Source: Orobanche coerulescens (Eukaryota; Streptophyta; Magnoliopsida; Lamiales; Orobanchaceae). From it: DNA of 64,000 bases. Of the stretch, positions 1 to 9,960 are shown in pieces (the first letter of the stretch is position 1; every line of letters starts with the position of its first letter). The position numbers were made by a program, and so were the translations under genes. The notes below the pieces were generated by a model. The model was not told the origin of the DNA. It ran no database searches and saw only the letters and a program-made list of their open reading frames with translations. The stretch covers positions 201,953,096 through 202,017,095 of the forward strand of contig CM065802.1 in NCBI GenBank assembly GCA_033398695.1. The letters run 5' to 3'.

Positions 1-39
1 TCGGATCGACCGAGGCTTGGCTGGCCAGGCCTGGCCAAG

Positions 40-193
40 TAACGGCCGTAATGGCCCGGCAGTAACGGCCGTAAGGCCGGTTACGTACGTAACAGCCTGC
101 CGGTTACATACGTAACCATGTCCGGCAGAATCAGTCCAGAGAGTTCGGCCTTGGACGATTACGTATGTAGGCCTTGGCCGATTACGTACGTAA
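40..193. promoter_or_regulatory. Array of six 12-bp CGNNCG palindromes in the LTR-1 promoter
   Basis: Six 12-mers start at 40, 63, 81, 104, 159 and 182: two TAACGGCCGTAA, then TTACGTACGTAA, TTACATACGTAA, TTACGTATGTAG and TTACGTACGTAA. Start-to-start distances are 23, 18, 23, 55 and 23 bp. The array ends about 20 bp before the TATA box, so it lies in the proximal promoter. The function is not known; a dimeric DNA-binding protein is an inference. Confidence 0.8.
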
Positions 194-211
194 GCGGCCG
201 GCCAGGGTCGG

Positions 212-221
212 CTATTTATAG
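212..221 (+). promoter_or_regulatory. TATA box of LTR-1
   Basis: CTATTTATAG lies just downstream of the palindrome array. An AATAAA about 90 bp further on (306-311) could be the polyadenylation signal. That would make R short and U5 about 2 kb. Confidence 0.65.
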
Positions 222-375
222 GCCTGGACCGAGTCATCCGGCCATTTCTCATCTTTTCTTCGTTCCTTCCGCGATTTTTCACCATAGATCGATGGTTTTG
301 AGTAGAATAAACTTATATCAACATGTTTTGGAAGTTGGAATCATGGATTAACATCATCTTCCACCCGGATCGAAG

Positions 376-1994
376 GTAAGAACACCTAAACTTTTGGTTT
401 TTGGATGTTCTTGAGGTTTCTTGGTGTTTTGGCCGATTTTCTTCGTTTTGGTTCATATTATTGTTAGAACTTGATTGTAAACTCGTAATCATTCAATACC
501 CTTGAAGTTTTGTGGAACGAATTTGAGTATTTCTTTGAATAATCGATTAAATTGGACTACGACTTCAAAGTGTCCGATAAAATGATTCAATGGGTAGAAC
601 TTGGGAAGTTCCATACGTTTTCGTAGAATTGTGATTGAATTGATATCGTTGTGACTTAGGAACGAATTCTTGTGAAGAACTCGAGTTGGAACCCTTCCGT
701 TCGTTGCCTTCTTTGGGGTCCGAGCTTCCCGGTCGAACCGTGTTCTTCGGAGCGTTCGGTAGCGGTTATTAAGGCAAGTATCTTACTATACGACTTGTAT
801 CTTGCAACTGGTAATCACGTATAAGATTTATGAAGATTTTGCTTGTCTTCGTAAATATGTTCCGTTTGAGTTGTTTGTGCTTTCCGAAATTTGAAGGCTT
901 TGTGATAATAGTGTTATATTGGTATATGTGTTAGCTGCTGTGCAATGCATTGTGTACCGAACGTGTGGTATGTTGGTTGTACGTCGTCGATTAATGATAG
1001 TTGTTGAGAGTGTTGAGATTGTGTTATGTGCGTGTGACGTACGGTTTTGTGGTGATCAACGTGATTGACTAACTGTGCTCATTGTTGTATGTAATGTGAA
1101 TGTGAATGTGATGTGCTGGAATGCTAAGTTCACTCGTGCGGGTTCGACGGGGCCTACGAGGATTCATGGCACAGGTCCATGGGATTAGAACTTAGTGTGT
1201 GGTGCTGAGGTCCAATCGTGCGGGTCTGACGAGGCCTACGATGATTCATGGCACAGGTCCATTGAATCTGGACATAGTACGTCCAACTGTGCGGGTTCGA
1301 CGGAACCTACGGTGACACATGACACAGGTTCACGGGGTCGGGACTGATTGTTGTGAATGTTGTGTTTGCTCAATCCGTGTGGGTTGTTGAACCTACGGAG
1401 ACTCATGGCAAGCGATCACGGAGTCGTGAGCATGATTGATTGTTGTGATTGTTGTGTTTGCTCAATCTGTGTGGGTTGTTGAACCTACGGAGACTCGTGG
1501 CAAGCGATCACGGAGTCATGAGCATGATTTATTGTTGTGATTGTTGTGATTGGTTAAGTCCGTACAGGTTGTCAAACCTACGGAGACACGTGACAGGGGA
1601 TCACGGTGTCACGAATTATGTTTTGTAAATCAAACTCTTTGTAAGAAAGTTTTAAGAAAAGAATGTTGGGCCGAGCCCCATGAGATTTATGGAAATGTTT
1701 TCGTAATGTAAATTGTTGTAATACAATTTGAGATTTGGGTTAAGACCCTAAGATTTTCGAAAGGTTTTGAAATTCTAAAAATTCCCGAGATGATAATCTT
1801 ATTTTCGAATGCTTCATAGTTTATCTTCTCTTGTGAGAACTTACCGGGAATATTTTGATACTTGATTATTATATTGGATTCACGATTATTATTTGCTTGT
1901 TACATTTCGTATGATTTGATACTTGCACTATTAAAACAGTGGAGTTTTACTAACCCCCGAGTAATCGGGGGTTGGATGTCTGTTTTGCGTCCAG
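376..1994 (+). other. Candidate leader intron in LTR-1
   Basis: A strong donor (AAG|GTAAG, intron from 376) lies about 160 bp after the TATA box. At 1948-1954 there is TACTAAC. It runs directly into a 7-bp stem with a GTAA loop (CCCCCGA/TCGGGGG, 1954-1971). A pyrimidine-rich stretch and CAG|GT follow at 1994. The same order is seen at the equivalent place in other LTRs of this window. Splicing is inferred from sequence only. Confidence 0.45.
1120..1620 (+). repeat. Tandem subrepeats in LTR-1 (about 5-6 copies)
   Basis: Diverged units of roughly 75-90 bp repeat a core like GCGGGTTCGACGGGGCCTACG followed by CATGGCACAGG or CATGGCAAGCG. The core TCGACGGGGCC recurs, with changes, in the subrepeats at 42200-42345, 47702-47847 and 53030-53400. 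Confidence 0.75.
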
Positions 1995-2424
1995 GTACAT
2001 GCAGATTCAGGGGAGCAGTCACAGGATTGGCACAAGAGGATGACGATCTGCGATACTAATCATGAGTCGAGAGTTGATTTAATTTTTGTTATGTTGTCAG
2101 AGTTGATTTCAGTCTTCCGCTGAATTGTATTTCGACCCCTGTGTGGGTAATGTTATTTAAGTCAGTTTTGTCGATTGGGTTGTGTGACCTCATCGGTCTG
2201 TGTAATCACGGGTAAGTGACCATATCGGTCTGTATCATTTTATTGTTTGATCCTGGCTGGGCAAGCATTTGGTTGTTTATAGATGTTTAGCCTGGTAGAT
2301 CCTTGTGGAAAGGTTCTACGGCGTGTAATATTCCCATATGGTTTTGGGGATGTTACAAAGACATCGATATGAGTATTGCTATTGATATTGGTGTTTTGCT
2401 ATTGATGTTGTATTGGTCGATTGA

Positions 2425-2870
2425 AGGCATTAACGTATTCGATTATCATCTCCGTCTTTCGTAACCGATTAAAGGTACTGAGGCATCCGTTGTGTCATTA
2501 TTGATTGGTCGTTCTAAGGCAATCGAGGTATTGAATTGGGATTGTCGAGGATGGTTCCCATCTGTTGTGTCATTGTTATCGACTGACCGTTCCAAGGTAA
2601 TCTAGGTATTGAATTAGGACTGTCGAGGACGTTTCCCATCCATGGTATTATTGTTATCGATTGAGCATTCTAAGGCAATCGAGGTATTTGAATTGAGATT
2701 GCCGAGGATGGTACCCATCCGTGAGTTATTCTCGTCGTGTTGGCCGACTCAAGGCAGCACATTGTCATTCTTATGAATTCAGTAATTTTGCGATCCTTGC
2801 CGTTTGTGAGTAGTTGTGTTTTCGAGGCTATTCTCGGCTAATGCTCGATGGGTATGCTTGGGGCTTGAAA
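2425..2870 (+). repeat. About 78-bp tandem subrepeats, also present at 26096-26775
   Basis: Units with the phrases TCGAGGTATTGAATTGG and TCGAGGATGGTTCCCAT recur about every 78 bp. The whole block, including the run-out to GCTTGGGGCTTGAA, matches 26096-26775 in the same orientation. The second site therefore holds a fragment of this LTR family. Confidence 0.75.
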
Positions 2871-2925
2871 CTTCGCGGTTGGTTTCCCAACACCTACAGT
2901 TCAGTAGGTCACGGTCATTGGATGA

Positions 2926-3405
2926 CCTCATTGTGATATAGCTTCGGCTATGTAGCTTCGTCCACCTTATTTTGATACAGCTCCGGCTGTGTGGCTTCGT
3001 CCATATCATCGCGATACACCTTCGGCTGTATGACATCGGCTACCTCATTGTGATACAGCTCCGGCTGTGTGGCTTTGTCCACCTCATTGTTATACCGCTC
3101 CGATTGTGTCTCTCCGTCCACCTCGTCGTGATACATCTTCGGCTGTGTGGCTTCGGCCACCTCATTGTGATACAACTTCGGACTATTTGGCTTCGGCCAT
3201 CTCATTATTGTACTGCAGCTTTGGCTGAGGGGATTTCAGGCTATTGTGATGATTTGTAGCTCCGGCTGAGGGGCTTTCAAGCCATTTTGATGATTTGCAG
3301 CTTCATGTGAGGCCTTTCAGGCTATTGTGATGATTTGCAGCTTCGGCTGAGGGCTTTCAGGCCATTGTGATGTTTTGTAGCTTCGGATGAGGGCTTTTAG
3401 GCCAT
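2926..3405 (+). repeat. 39-bp tandem repeats followed by about 45-bp repeats
   Basis: Seven units of about 39 bp (CATTGTGATACAGCTCCGGC then TGTGTGGCTTCGTCCAC and variants) run to about 3205. About five related units of about 45 bp with TTGCAGCTTCGGCTGAGG follow. Because 39 is a multiple of three, reading frames stay open on both strands. That explains the apparent repeat proteins here, which I do not call genes. Confidence 0.8.
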
Positions 3406-4115
3406 GTGCGATGTATTGGTGTTTCCATTAGAGCCTTTGGGCATTGTTGTTTGTATTTATTTCAGCCTTGGGTAGGTTTACCTTTGGGTAATTCGTTGTT
3501 TGTATTCATATTGATGGTTTGCCGTTGGCCACTTGTATTCTGACCTGTTGAGCAGGTATTGATTGTATGCTGTTGGCATAATATCTCCCGAATGCTCGGC
3601 TTTACCATTGTTGTGAGCATCTCGCATCATTGTTGTGCCATTTTTTTGCCTTTGGATGTATATCATGTTGTACATGTACTTGATATTCATTATCTGGATG
3701 ACTGACCCCATGGGGGCGGAACATGCTTTCATGTTTTAGGTGTTTTCGAGGAGGGATTAAAGACACAGGGGCATGACGATGGCGACGAGGCATTCGAGCG
3801 ATACTAGTCCCGAGTTGTTCGTGGTTCATGTTGGTTGGTCAGTTATTTGAGTATTCGCCATCTTGTCAATTGTTGTTATTTTGTGTTATCCGAGCAAGGC
3901 TCGTGGATGTTGTTGTATTTTTATTTTAGCCATGTAGGCCCATCCTTGTCATTGAAATTCCATATTGGAATATTGTGTTAGATATCATAGTAGGGACTGT
4001 GATTACCCTTTTGGTTAGTTTGATGTATTTTAGTCATGTTTGCCTGGTGGATTTCCTGGTGTGGGGTCCACGATGCTGTAATAACCCAATGGTATTTTGG
4101 GGGTGTTACAGAAGA

Positions 4116-4125
4116 TGGTATCAGA
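4116..4125 (+). other. Primer-binding site after LTR-2
   Basis: TGGTATCAGA lies 5 bp after the LTR end at 4110 and is complementary to the 3' end of initiator tRNA-Met. Complementarity stops after 10 bases, where TAAAT replaces the usual GC. Confidence 0.75.
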
Positions 4126-4696
4126 TAAATGGGTTGCTTGATATCCTGACATGTGAAGTTATGTGTCTCTACTGATGCGGTGGTAGCGGGACTGTCAGGT
4201 TATGACAATCTGGACAGTCGGGCTTTGTGAGTCATGATAGTTGAACGACTGTACGTGTCATTCTTTCATTGAGTCGTTGTCAGTAGGAACTAGTATCGCA
4301 AGACCTCGAAGCTTCGTATGACCTGTTTAAGAAATATATTCTCTTTTATATTCATACATTCATTATGTCATTGATTATGCATGTTCTGTTGAAACTTGTA
4401 TGTGACATTTGTGGAACGATTGAATCATGATTATTTGTTTTGGAGCGTGTGGGATCTGTATCGGATATGATTAGCGTGATTGATATGATTGTTTATCTGT
4501 TGAGTATGTATGCTCGTGTTTGGCTATTGACTTAGCATTATGGATTAGCCGTTGAGGCATATTTGAGCTACAATCATGATTGAACGTTATTCTTTCAGTA
4601 TGGAAAGAGGAATACACGGACGTGACAAAGGGGGGTAAAGGCTACAGAGCGGGCTGGAACCCATAACCTCATGTTTATGCGTGTGCGAATGCCGAG

Positions 4697-5370
4697 ATGG
4701 ATCAGAGTTCGGCCGGTGGTGTTACCTACGTGACCGATTCTCCTTTGGGACGTCATACTCGAGAAGCTAATCAGACTGAGAGTGGACACGTTGATCCTTT
4801 CTTGTTTATGAGGGGATTGATGGCCCAGATGACTCAGATGACAAAGACAGTAGAGACCACGCAGGCTTCGATGTTTCGTGGTCCACCGCAGCAGGGACCC
4901 CAGGCGTCGTTTCATGGGCAGGCTGGGTGTGTGAGTCAGATTGTTGGCGATATCTCTCGAAAGAGGCGCCTACTTTCGAGGGTTCGTCAGAACCAGCTGA
5001 CATTGTTCATTGGCTTGAACATTTTGACAAACTCTTTGACATGGTTCAGTGTCCGGAAGAGCGTAAGGTGGTAGTAGCGGCTTACTACTTGAGTAAGGGC
5101 GCTTATTCTTGGTGGCTTTCTGTGAAACCCACTGATCGTGATTATGTTTGGGACGAGTTCAAGACTCTCATGTTAGAGAGGTATCATCCGGCTCCACTTC
5201 GTGAAGCCAAGTTTTCAGAGGCTTTGAACCCCGAATCCATCGAGAATGAGGGTGTTGTTGTCATTGCTGACACGTTTCATGGACTCCATTTTGCTTCATC
5301 TGTTATTCGTACTGAGGCAGATAAGATCAAGTATTTCAGCAAGAGTCTAAACCTGCAGTTGAGGATGTAG
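4697..5370 (+). pseudogene. Ty3/gypsy gag remnant, frameshifted and truncated
   Basis: Gag forms the virus-like particle of the retrotransposon. The first frame (ATG at 4697) encodes a hydrophilic N-terminus rich in M, T and Q. Around 4927 the reading moves to another frame. That frame carries the Retrotrans_gag signature: APTFEGSSEPADIVHWLEH, a YYLSKGAYSWW-like segment, and WDEFKTLMLERYHP. It stops at 5370. The zinc knuckle, protease and pol are absent, because LTR-3 begins at 5486. The region 4126-4696 is the untranslated leader after the primer-binding site. One frameshift is clear and more are possible in 5220-5370. Family identity is secure from the tryptophan and aromatic pattern; the lineage within gypsy is not. 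Confidence 0.85.
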
Positions 5371-5968
5371 TTGTTTAATCACAATTGTCACTTGGTGAAT
5401 TTATTGAGAAATATCTTTGAGTAGAGATTTTGGTCAGGGAGCTTGCTTGGAAGAACCTTTCTGTTCCTTCTAGTAAGAGGACTAATGTAACACCCCCAGA
5501 GCCATCCGGAAATATTACAGCGCCGTGGGCCCCGAAACAGAACCCACAAGGCTGAAACACATTTTCACAAACATTTCAAATACGCCTAAGTGGCGATGAT
5601 GGTAATATCTTTTTTAAAATATTCAAAGACTCTATGAAATCCATTTATCAATACCGTCGTAAAATCTCATTTGAATGTACAAGGTAAAATGCCAAAACTC
5701 ATCAATCTAAAAATATACGTTAAGCCATCGCTTACACGTACCGACAAAATAGTTTAGAAAATGATTTTCCAAAATGAACCCAAGTTCGTAAAATACTAGC
5801 AACCCATTTTAAAACACACTTACAGCGGGCATAAGAAATAACTAAAAATACTTTACAGCGTAAAAATGACGACTAGTCAAAGTACTCAATTCATAAACAC
5901 ACGCCATAGCCAGTATCCTCCAGAAGCTCATCTCTTCATGACCGCTACAAGCTCGATATCCCAAGAAC

Positions 5969-7866
5969 CTAAAAATAAAGCCCACGACGGGGTCAGCCAT
6001 ATGCTCAACAATGATAACGATCACATCACATCAATAATTACATACCAATGAAATTACAAAGTAAGAATACGACCAATGTAATCATACTATCATAACCTCA
6101 CCAATTCGCGATAATCCTCATCAAAATAACCCTTGCCATATTGCACATCTCGTATTCTTGATTAACTAATAAACTCAAACGCGACATCTATATTGTACCT
6201 CACACAATACCCAAGATTCTCAAAACATCATCATAACTCACCAATACGGAGATATACCAACTCTGACCAATTCAGTCCATCAGATAACATCATGAAGTCT
6301 CAACAACATAATCGATTGTCCATCCAAAGACAAGAACCAAGAAGGAAATACAGAACATACCTCAAGATTCGCAATGCCAAGACGAATCATATCAGTCTAA
6401 TCCGAGATCAGATCAATACAACATACGTACATGGTCCTATAAAAGACTTACAAATGCATACTCATATGACAATATCAATATGTCCACAACAATAACAACG
6501 TATACTAATGGAAATTCGATGATCCAGCAGCGCATACAGCAAAGTTTCCAAGATGTTCCTGTTAGATTAACACGAGGTGGATACTAACAATATACACATG
6601 CACAACAGTACACGGGTAATCCGATGATCCAGCGTTCACTGCATAGATTCCAAGATGATCCCGTCGGACCAATACAAGGTGGACATACGACAACGATGCA
6701 CAAATACATGTTAACAACAATACACAAATGCATGACAACAACAATACACGAATGTATCACAACATGATCGTCACAAAATGACAAAAATGATTAGAGTATT
6801 TGCCCCGAGTCATTCGAAAGCAATCTCGATGTCAAAAACCATCACCGACGATTATCCTCAATGTTCGACGATCCAAAATACCACGGAATATAGATAACTC
6901 ATATCCTCGTCTTTACCATAATGTATCCTCGATACCTAAGTATACTAATAACAAATGTAAATCATATACATTATGATTTAATTCCCAAAATCAGAAAACA
7001 ACATACAATCCCAAATCTACAGAGTTCACAATTATAATCATTGCTATACAAATTATAAATGAATGAAACTGAAACCATTCATTAAATATTATAAACTGAG
7101 CAAGTAATAACTTGCCTCGATACCGATACGATGATAATGAAGTTGTTACCAATTTCCTTGCCTTCCTCTACAAGCTCCTCGGCCCTGATCAAAGTAATTC
7201 ACGAACATCCTCAAACTCGACTGCAACATATTGATCTAATCAACGATCAAGCCTTACAACCTATTGTAATAATCGATCAACAACAAGTTCAATAACAATC
7301 AACAATCGATTTAACCAATCAACAACTCAACTGTTCCACAATATCTCGATTAAACACTAATCCGAATAACTCAATCAATCACGAATCCATAACCATAATA
7401 CGATTCCATAATCTTACAAAACATATCAAAAATTAATCCAATACGTTCGAACATCTAAATCATCACATCACCATCTTCCTCAACAAGCTTCAAGCAACAC
7501 TAAGAATCACAACAACACTTACATATTCATCATCATATGAAGTAAAAACGACAACAACATCAAGAATTTGAAATGAAGAAAGGAATTACATAAACATACC
7601 CCTTCAACACAATCCAAAACCACTACAATCATATCAATACACATATATCAATAACAACATCAACATAGTTCAGAAATCCATCTTACAAGCACGTTTGAAC
7701 GAATAACCATTCTTACAACATGAAGAATCTTACCCAACATCTTCAATCTCTTGTCATAATTCCATTTAATCACGTATAACATCATCATACATAATAGGAT
7801 AAACCAACATGCTTCCTAACCTGTAATCATCCTTCTAAAATGAACTACTATCGAATGGGTACGTAC
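5969..7866 (-). other. Candidate leader intron in LTR-3
   Basis: On the minus strand a donor CAAG|GTACGT (intron from 7866) lies about 220 nt after the TATA box. Near 5996 there is CTGAC followed by CCCC...GGG. An acceptor TTTATTTTTAG|GT follows, ending at 5969. The hairpin here has only 3-4 pairs, weaker than in other LTRs. LTR-4 keeps the acceptor side near 22892, but its donor side is lost. Confidence 0.4.
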
Positions 7867-8089
7867 CTTGTATTGACGAATTATGGTGAAGAATAATCGA
7901 ACTTCCTCCAAGAATCATTAACATCTTTAAGAACAAAGCTCTAATCCATGCTATCAAGCTTAATGTTGTTAAAGGTGATCATTTATTCAAACACTCAAGT
8001 GTTTGGAACCTCAAAACCTCGCCCAAGAACTCTCTCTATCGGATGAAGGGAAGAAATGGCCGAAATGAATAATAATACCCAACTGCTCA

Positions 8090-8098
8090 TATATATAC
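8090..8098 (-). promoter_or_regulatory. TATA box of LTR-3
   Basis: TATATATA on the minus strand lies just downstream, in the transcription sense, of the palindrome array. Confidence 0.6.
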
Positions 8099-8108
8099 TG
8101 CACATTAC

Positions 8109-8735
8109 TAGGGTGCGCTACTCTCACTAGATAGCGTGCGTTACCTGCCATACCGTGCGCTAACTTACTCTGCTAACGTACACTATCGTGGTCCAGAGGC
8201 TACTGCCTTAGTTCGCACAATGATTTACGTACGCAAAACCCATGATGTAGCGTATGTAATATCGAAGTTGACTTGCTACAGTAATATACTTATTAGCGTG
8301 CACAATTCTACAACAATATCACGCGCTAATCCCCATTGACTCAATAATCTGCACCTATTCTGAAGGTGCCTGGGTCCACAAGCCAAAATCAAACAATAAA
8401 GTCGGGATTCCCTTTGACTAATTTGGTATTAGCGTGCATTAAGCCCTACGCTTAGCGTGCGCCAATCCTCCATAGCAAACATCCGTTGACCTTATCGCGA
8501 CATGCTTCGAAAGTAGCCGGGTCTAAACGTAGATTCCCTCTGGTCTGTTTTGCACTAGCATGCGTTAACCTTATGCATTAGCGTACGCGAAATGCCGATG
8601 ACTCGGGTCGGGACCTACCTGTCGGCCACAGTCTGGATCCTGTCCAATATGATCGTACGTACGTTAACGGTCCTTCTTAGCGTACATAAGCTCTGGACAT
8701 TAGCATGCGCTAAGTCCTCATACTAGCATACGTCA
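8109..8735. promoter_or_regulatory. Array of at least 16 CGNNCG 12-mers with strict 23-bp phase in LTR-3
   Basis: 12-mers of the form TAGCGTGCGCTA, TAGCATGCGTTA, TAACGTACACTA and TTACGTACGCAA start at 8109, 8132, 8151, 8174, 8225, 8248, 8294, 8317, 8430, 8453, 8556, 8579, 8655, 8678, 8701 and 8724. The intervals are 23, 19, 23, 51, 23, 46, 23, 113, 23, 103, 23, 76, 23, 23 and 23. The 12-mers differ from each other, but the 23-bp step is exact ten times. Confidence 0.85.
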
Positions 8736-9457
8736 ATTAGGCTATACTTAGCCAATTCCAACTATTCATGTCCGTCGTCTCGACATACTAGATACGTATA
8801 CATGACATACTGAATAAATATATTCATTCCAATAATATTCTCATACGATACACAATATCCCCAAATGCAATTATCGACCAACTACGACAATTATACTAAT
8901 ACAACTGTCTTAGTCCTTCAATTATTTTATCCATACTGTACAGATTCCACACTATACAATATAACTCACATAAAATAACATTAAACAACCATAGTAGAAA
9001 TTCAAAATATTACATTCTACCCCACTTAAAATAAGCTTCATCCTCGAAACCTGTAATACGGTCACAATCAAAAGTTCCACCATAATATCCAGAATCATCA
9101 CGAAGCCGATCAATCATCATCATTAACGAATAACCAAAACAGTATACTTACAAATGCGTGAAGTCTATGATCTCCTGCGATACTAGCAAATGACCCCACT
9201 TCAAAGCCTCAGTACGCTTACAATCACAATTTTACAAATTTCAACAAAATACATCGTTATAACTCATTTATGGGATAATCCATCCGTGTCAAAGCCTGTC
9301 TCCCTGATTGCACAATCAAGTCCCAATCCTGATAAAAACCAATAATACACAATACATCTGTGAAACAACTGCCCAAAACAATGGCAACAAATCCCGAAAC
9401 ATCGAAACAAAGTCCGAACGCTCATACGATCAATAACAATGATCAACCAATAAATTA

Positions 9458-9595
9458 ACCGAGAATATCATCGACATGATAAACTCCAATACGACCAACC
9501 AAAGGTCAAAACACAACCGAGAATATCATCAACATGATAAACTCCAGTACTACCAACGAAGGATCAACAATAACCTAGAATACCCTCACATGGTA
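9458..9595 (+). repeat. About 57-bp tandem repeat split by the Tekay-like insertion
   Basis: Three units of the form ACCGAGAATATCATC-ACATGATAAACTCCA are seen. The third is cut at 9595, and its continuation (AGCTCCAACACGATCAAC) lies at 20763. The unit structure resumes exactly across the insertion. Confidence 0.75.
9591..9595 (+). repeat. Target-site duplication TGGTA, left copy
   Basis: It matches 20758-20762 on the other side of the inserted chromovirus. Five bp is the size expected for a Ty3/gypsy integrase. Confidence 0.95.
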
Positions 9596-9942
9596 TGTAG
9601 AACCCCATAAATTTGATAGTTAGTATATGTACGACATATTCTATTATAATATGATTGAGTAACAATTGCTATATAGCACAATATAATCTAAGTTTACCAT
9701 TTATTTTACTCAATTTATCAATTTTGAAATTCATATGTCAAACCGTATAATTAATTAAATAAGAAAATGATATCTAATCTAAGGGACTACTTGTCAAACT
9801 TAATAAGTTATGCTCAACCTATAAAATCTATAAGACTTAAAAATACAACTTAAAGCCCAATCTAATCACCTAGCCCACTTTATTAAACAAATACTTAATA
9901 TCTATATCTATATACACCTAAAATACAAAAAAAAAATATAAT

Positions 9943-9960
9943 AACACACACACACACACA
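9943..9960 (+). repeat. (AC)n microsatellite in the 5' LTR
   Basis: About nine AC units. The equivalent run in the 3' LTR is at about 17635-17655. Confidence 0.85.

Larger units (their letters stand above)
1..2357 (+). mobile_element. LTR-1: 3' part of a gypsy-type LTR, 5' end outside window
   Basis: This is a plus-strand LTR whose first bases lie before the window. It ends with the 3' terminus GGGGATGTTACA shared by the other gypsy-type LTRs here. In order it contains a palindrome array (40-193), a TATA box (212-221), AATAAA (306-311), a splice-donor-like site (375/376), a stretch near 765-815 that matches the reverse complement of about 53740-53790 in the gag-only element, tandem subrepeats (about 1120-1620), and a branch-point/hairpin/acceptor module (1948-1994). 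The order and several blocks match LTR-9a and LTR-9b read on the minus strand, so it is the same family in opposite orientation. No primer-binding site follows position 2357, so it is a solo LTR or the 3' LTR of an element lying to the left. Confidence 0.85.
2358..4110 (+). mobile_element. LTR-2: 3' part of a gypsy-type LTR, 5' part displaced by LTR-1
   Basis: The right end is a canonical LTR 3' terminus (GGGGGTGTTACA at 4110) followed by a primer-binding site, so it is the 5' LTR of a plus-strand element. No LTR start is visible before it, because LTR-1 ends at 2357. It holds two blocks of tandem subrepeats and, at 3702-3739, CTGAC, the self-complementary CCCCATGGGG and a TTTTAG acceptor-like site. 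No protein-coding gene is seen. Open frames here come from the subrepeats. Confidence 0.75.
5486..9014 (-). mobile_element. LTR-3: 3' LTR of a minus-strand non-coding element (3.5 kb)
   Basis: On the plus strand it begins TGTAACACCCCCAG and ends AATATTACA, followed by a reverse-complement polypurine tract at 9015. LTR-4 (22406-24635) matches it closely over 5486-7700. It holds a candidate leader intron (5969-7866), a TATA box (8090-8098) and the longest palindrome array of the window (8109-8735). No protein-coding gene is seen. The pair LTR-3/LTR-4 encloses only about 2.2 kb of interior, so this is a LARD-like element (LTRs longer than the interior). Confidence 0.9.
9015..9595 (-). mobile_element. 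Interior of the LTR-3/LTR-4 element, left part
   Basis: It starts with the reverse complement of a polypurine tract (TTCTACCCCACTTAAA, 9015-9030). I see no coding similarity to gag or pol. It ends in a short tandem repeat that is interrupted by the chromovirus insertion at 9596 and resumes at 20763. Confidence 0.75.
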
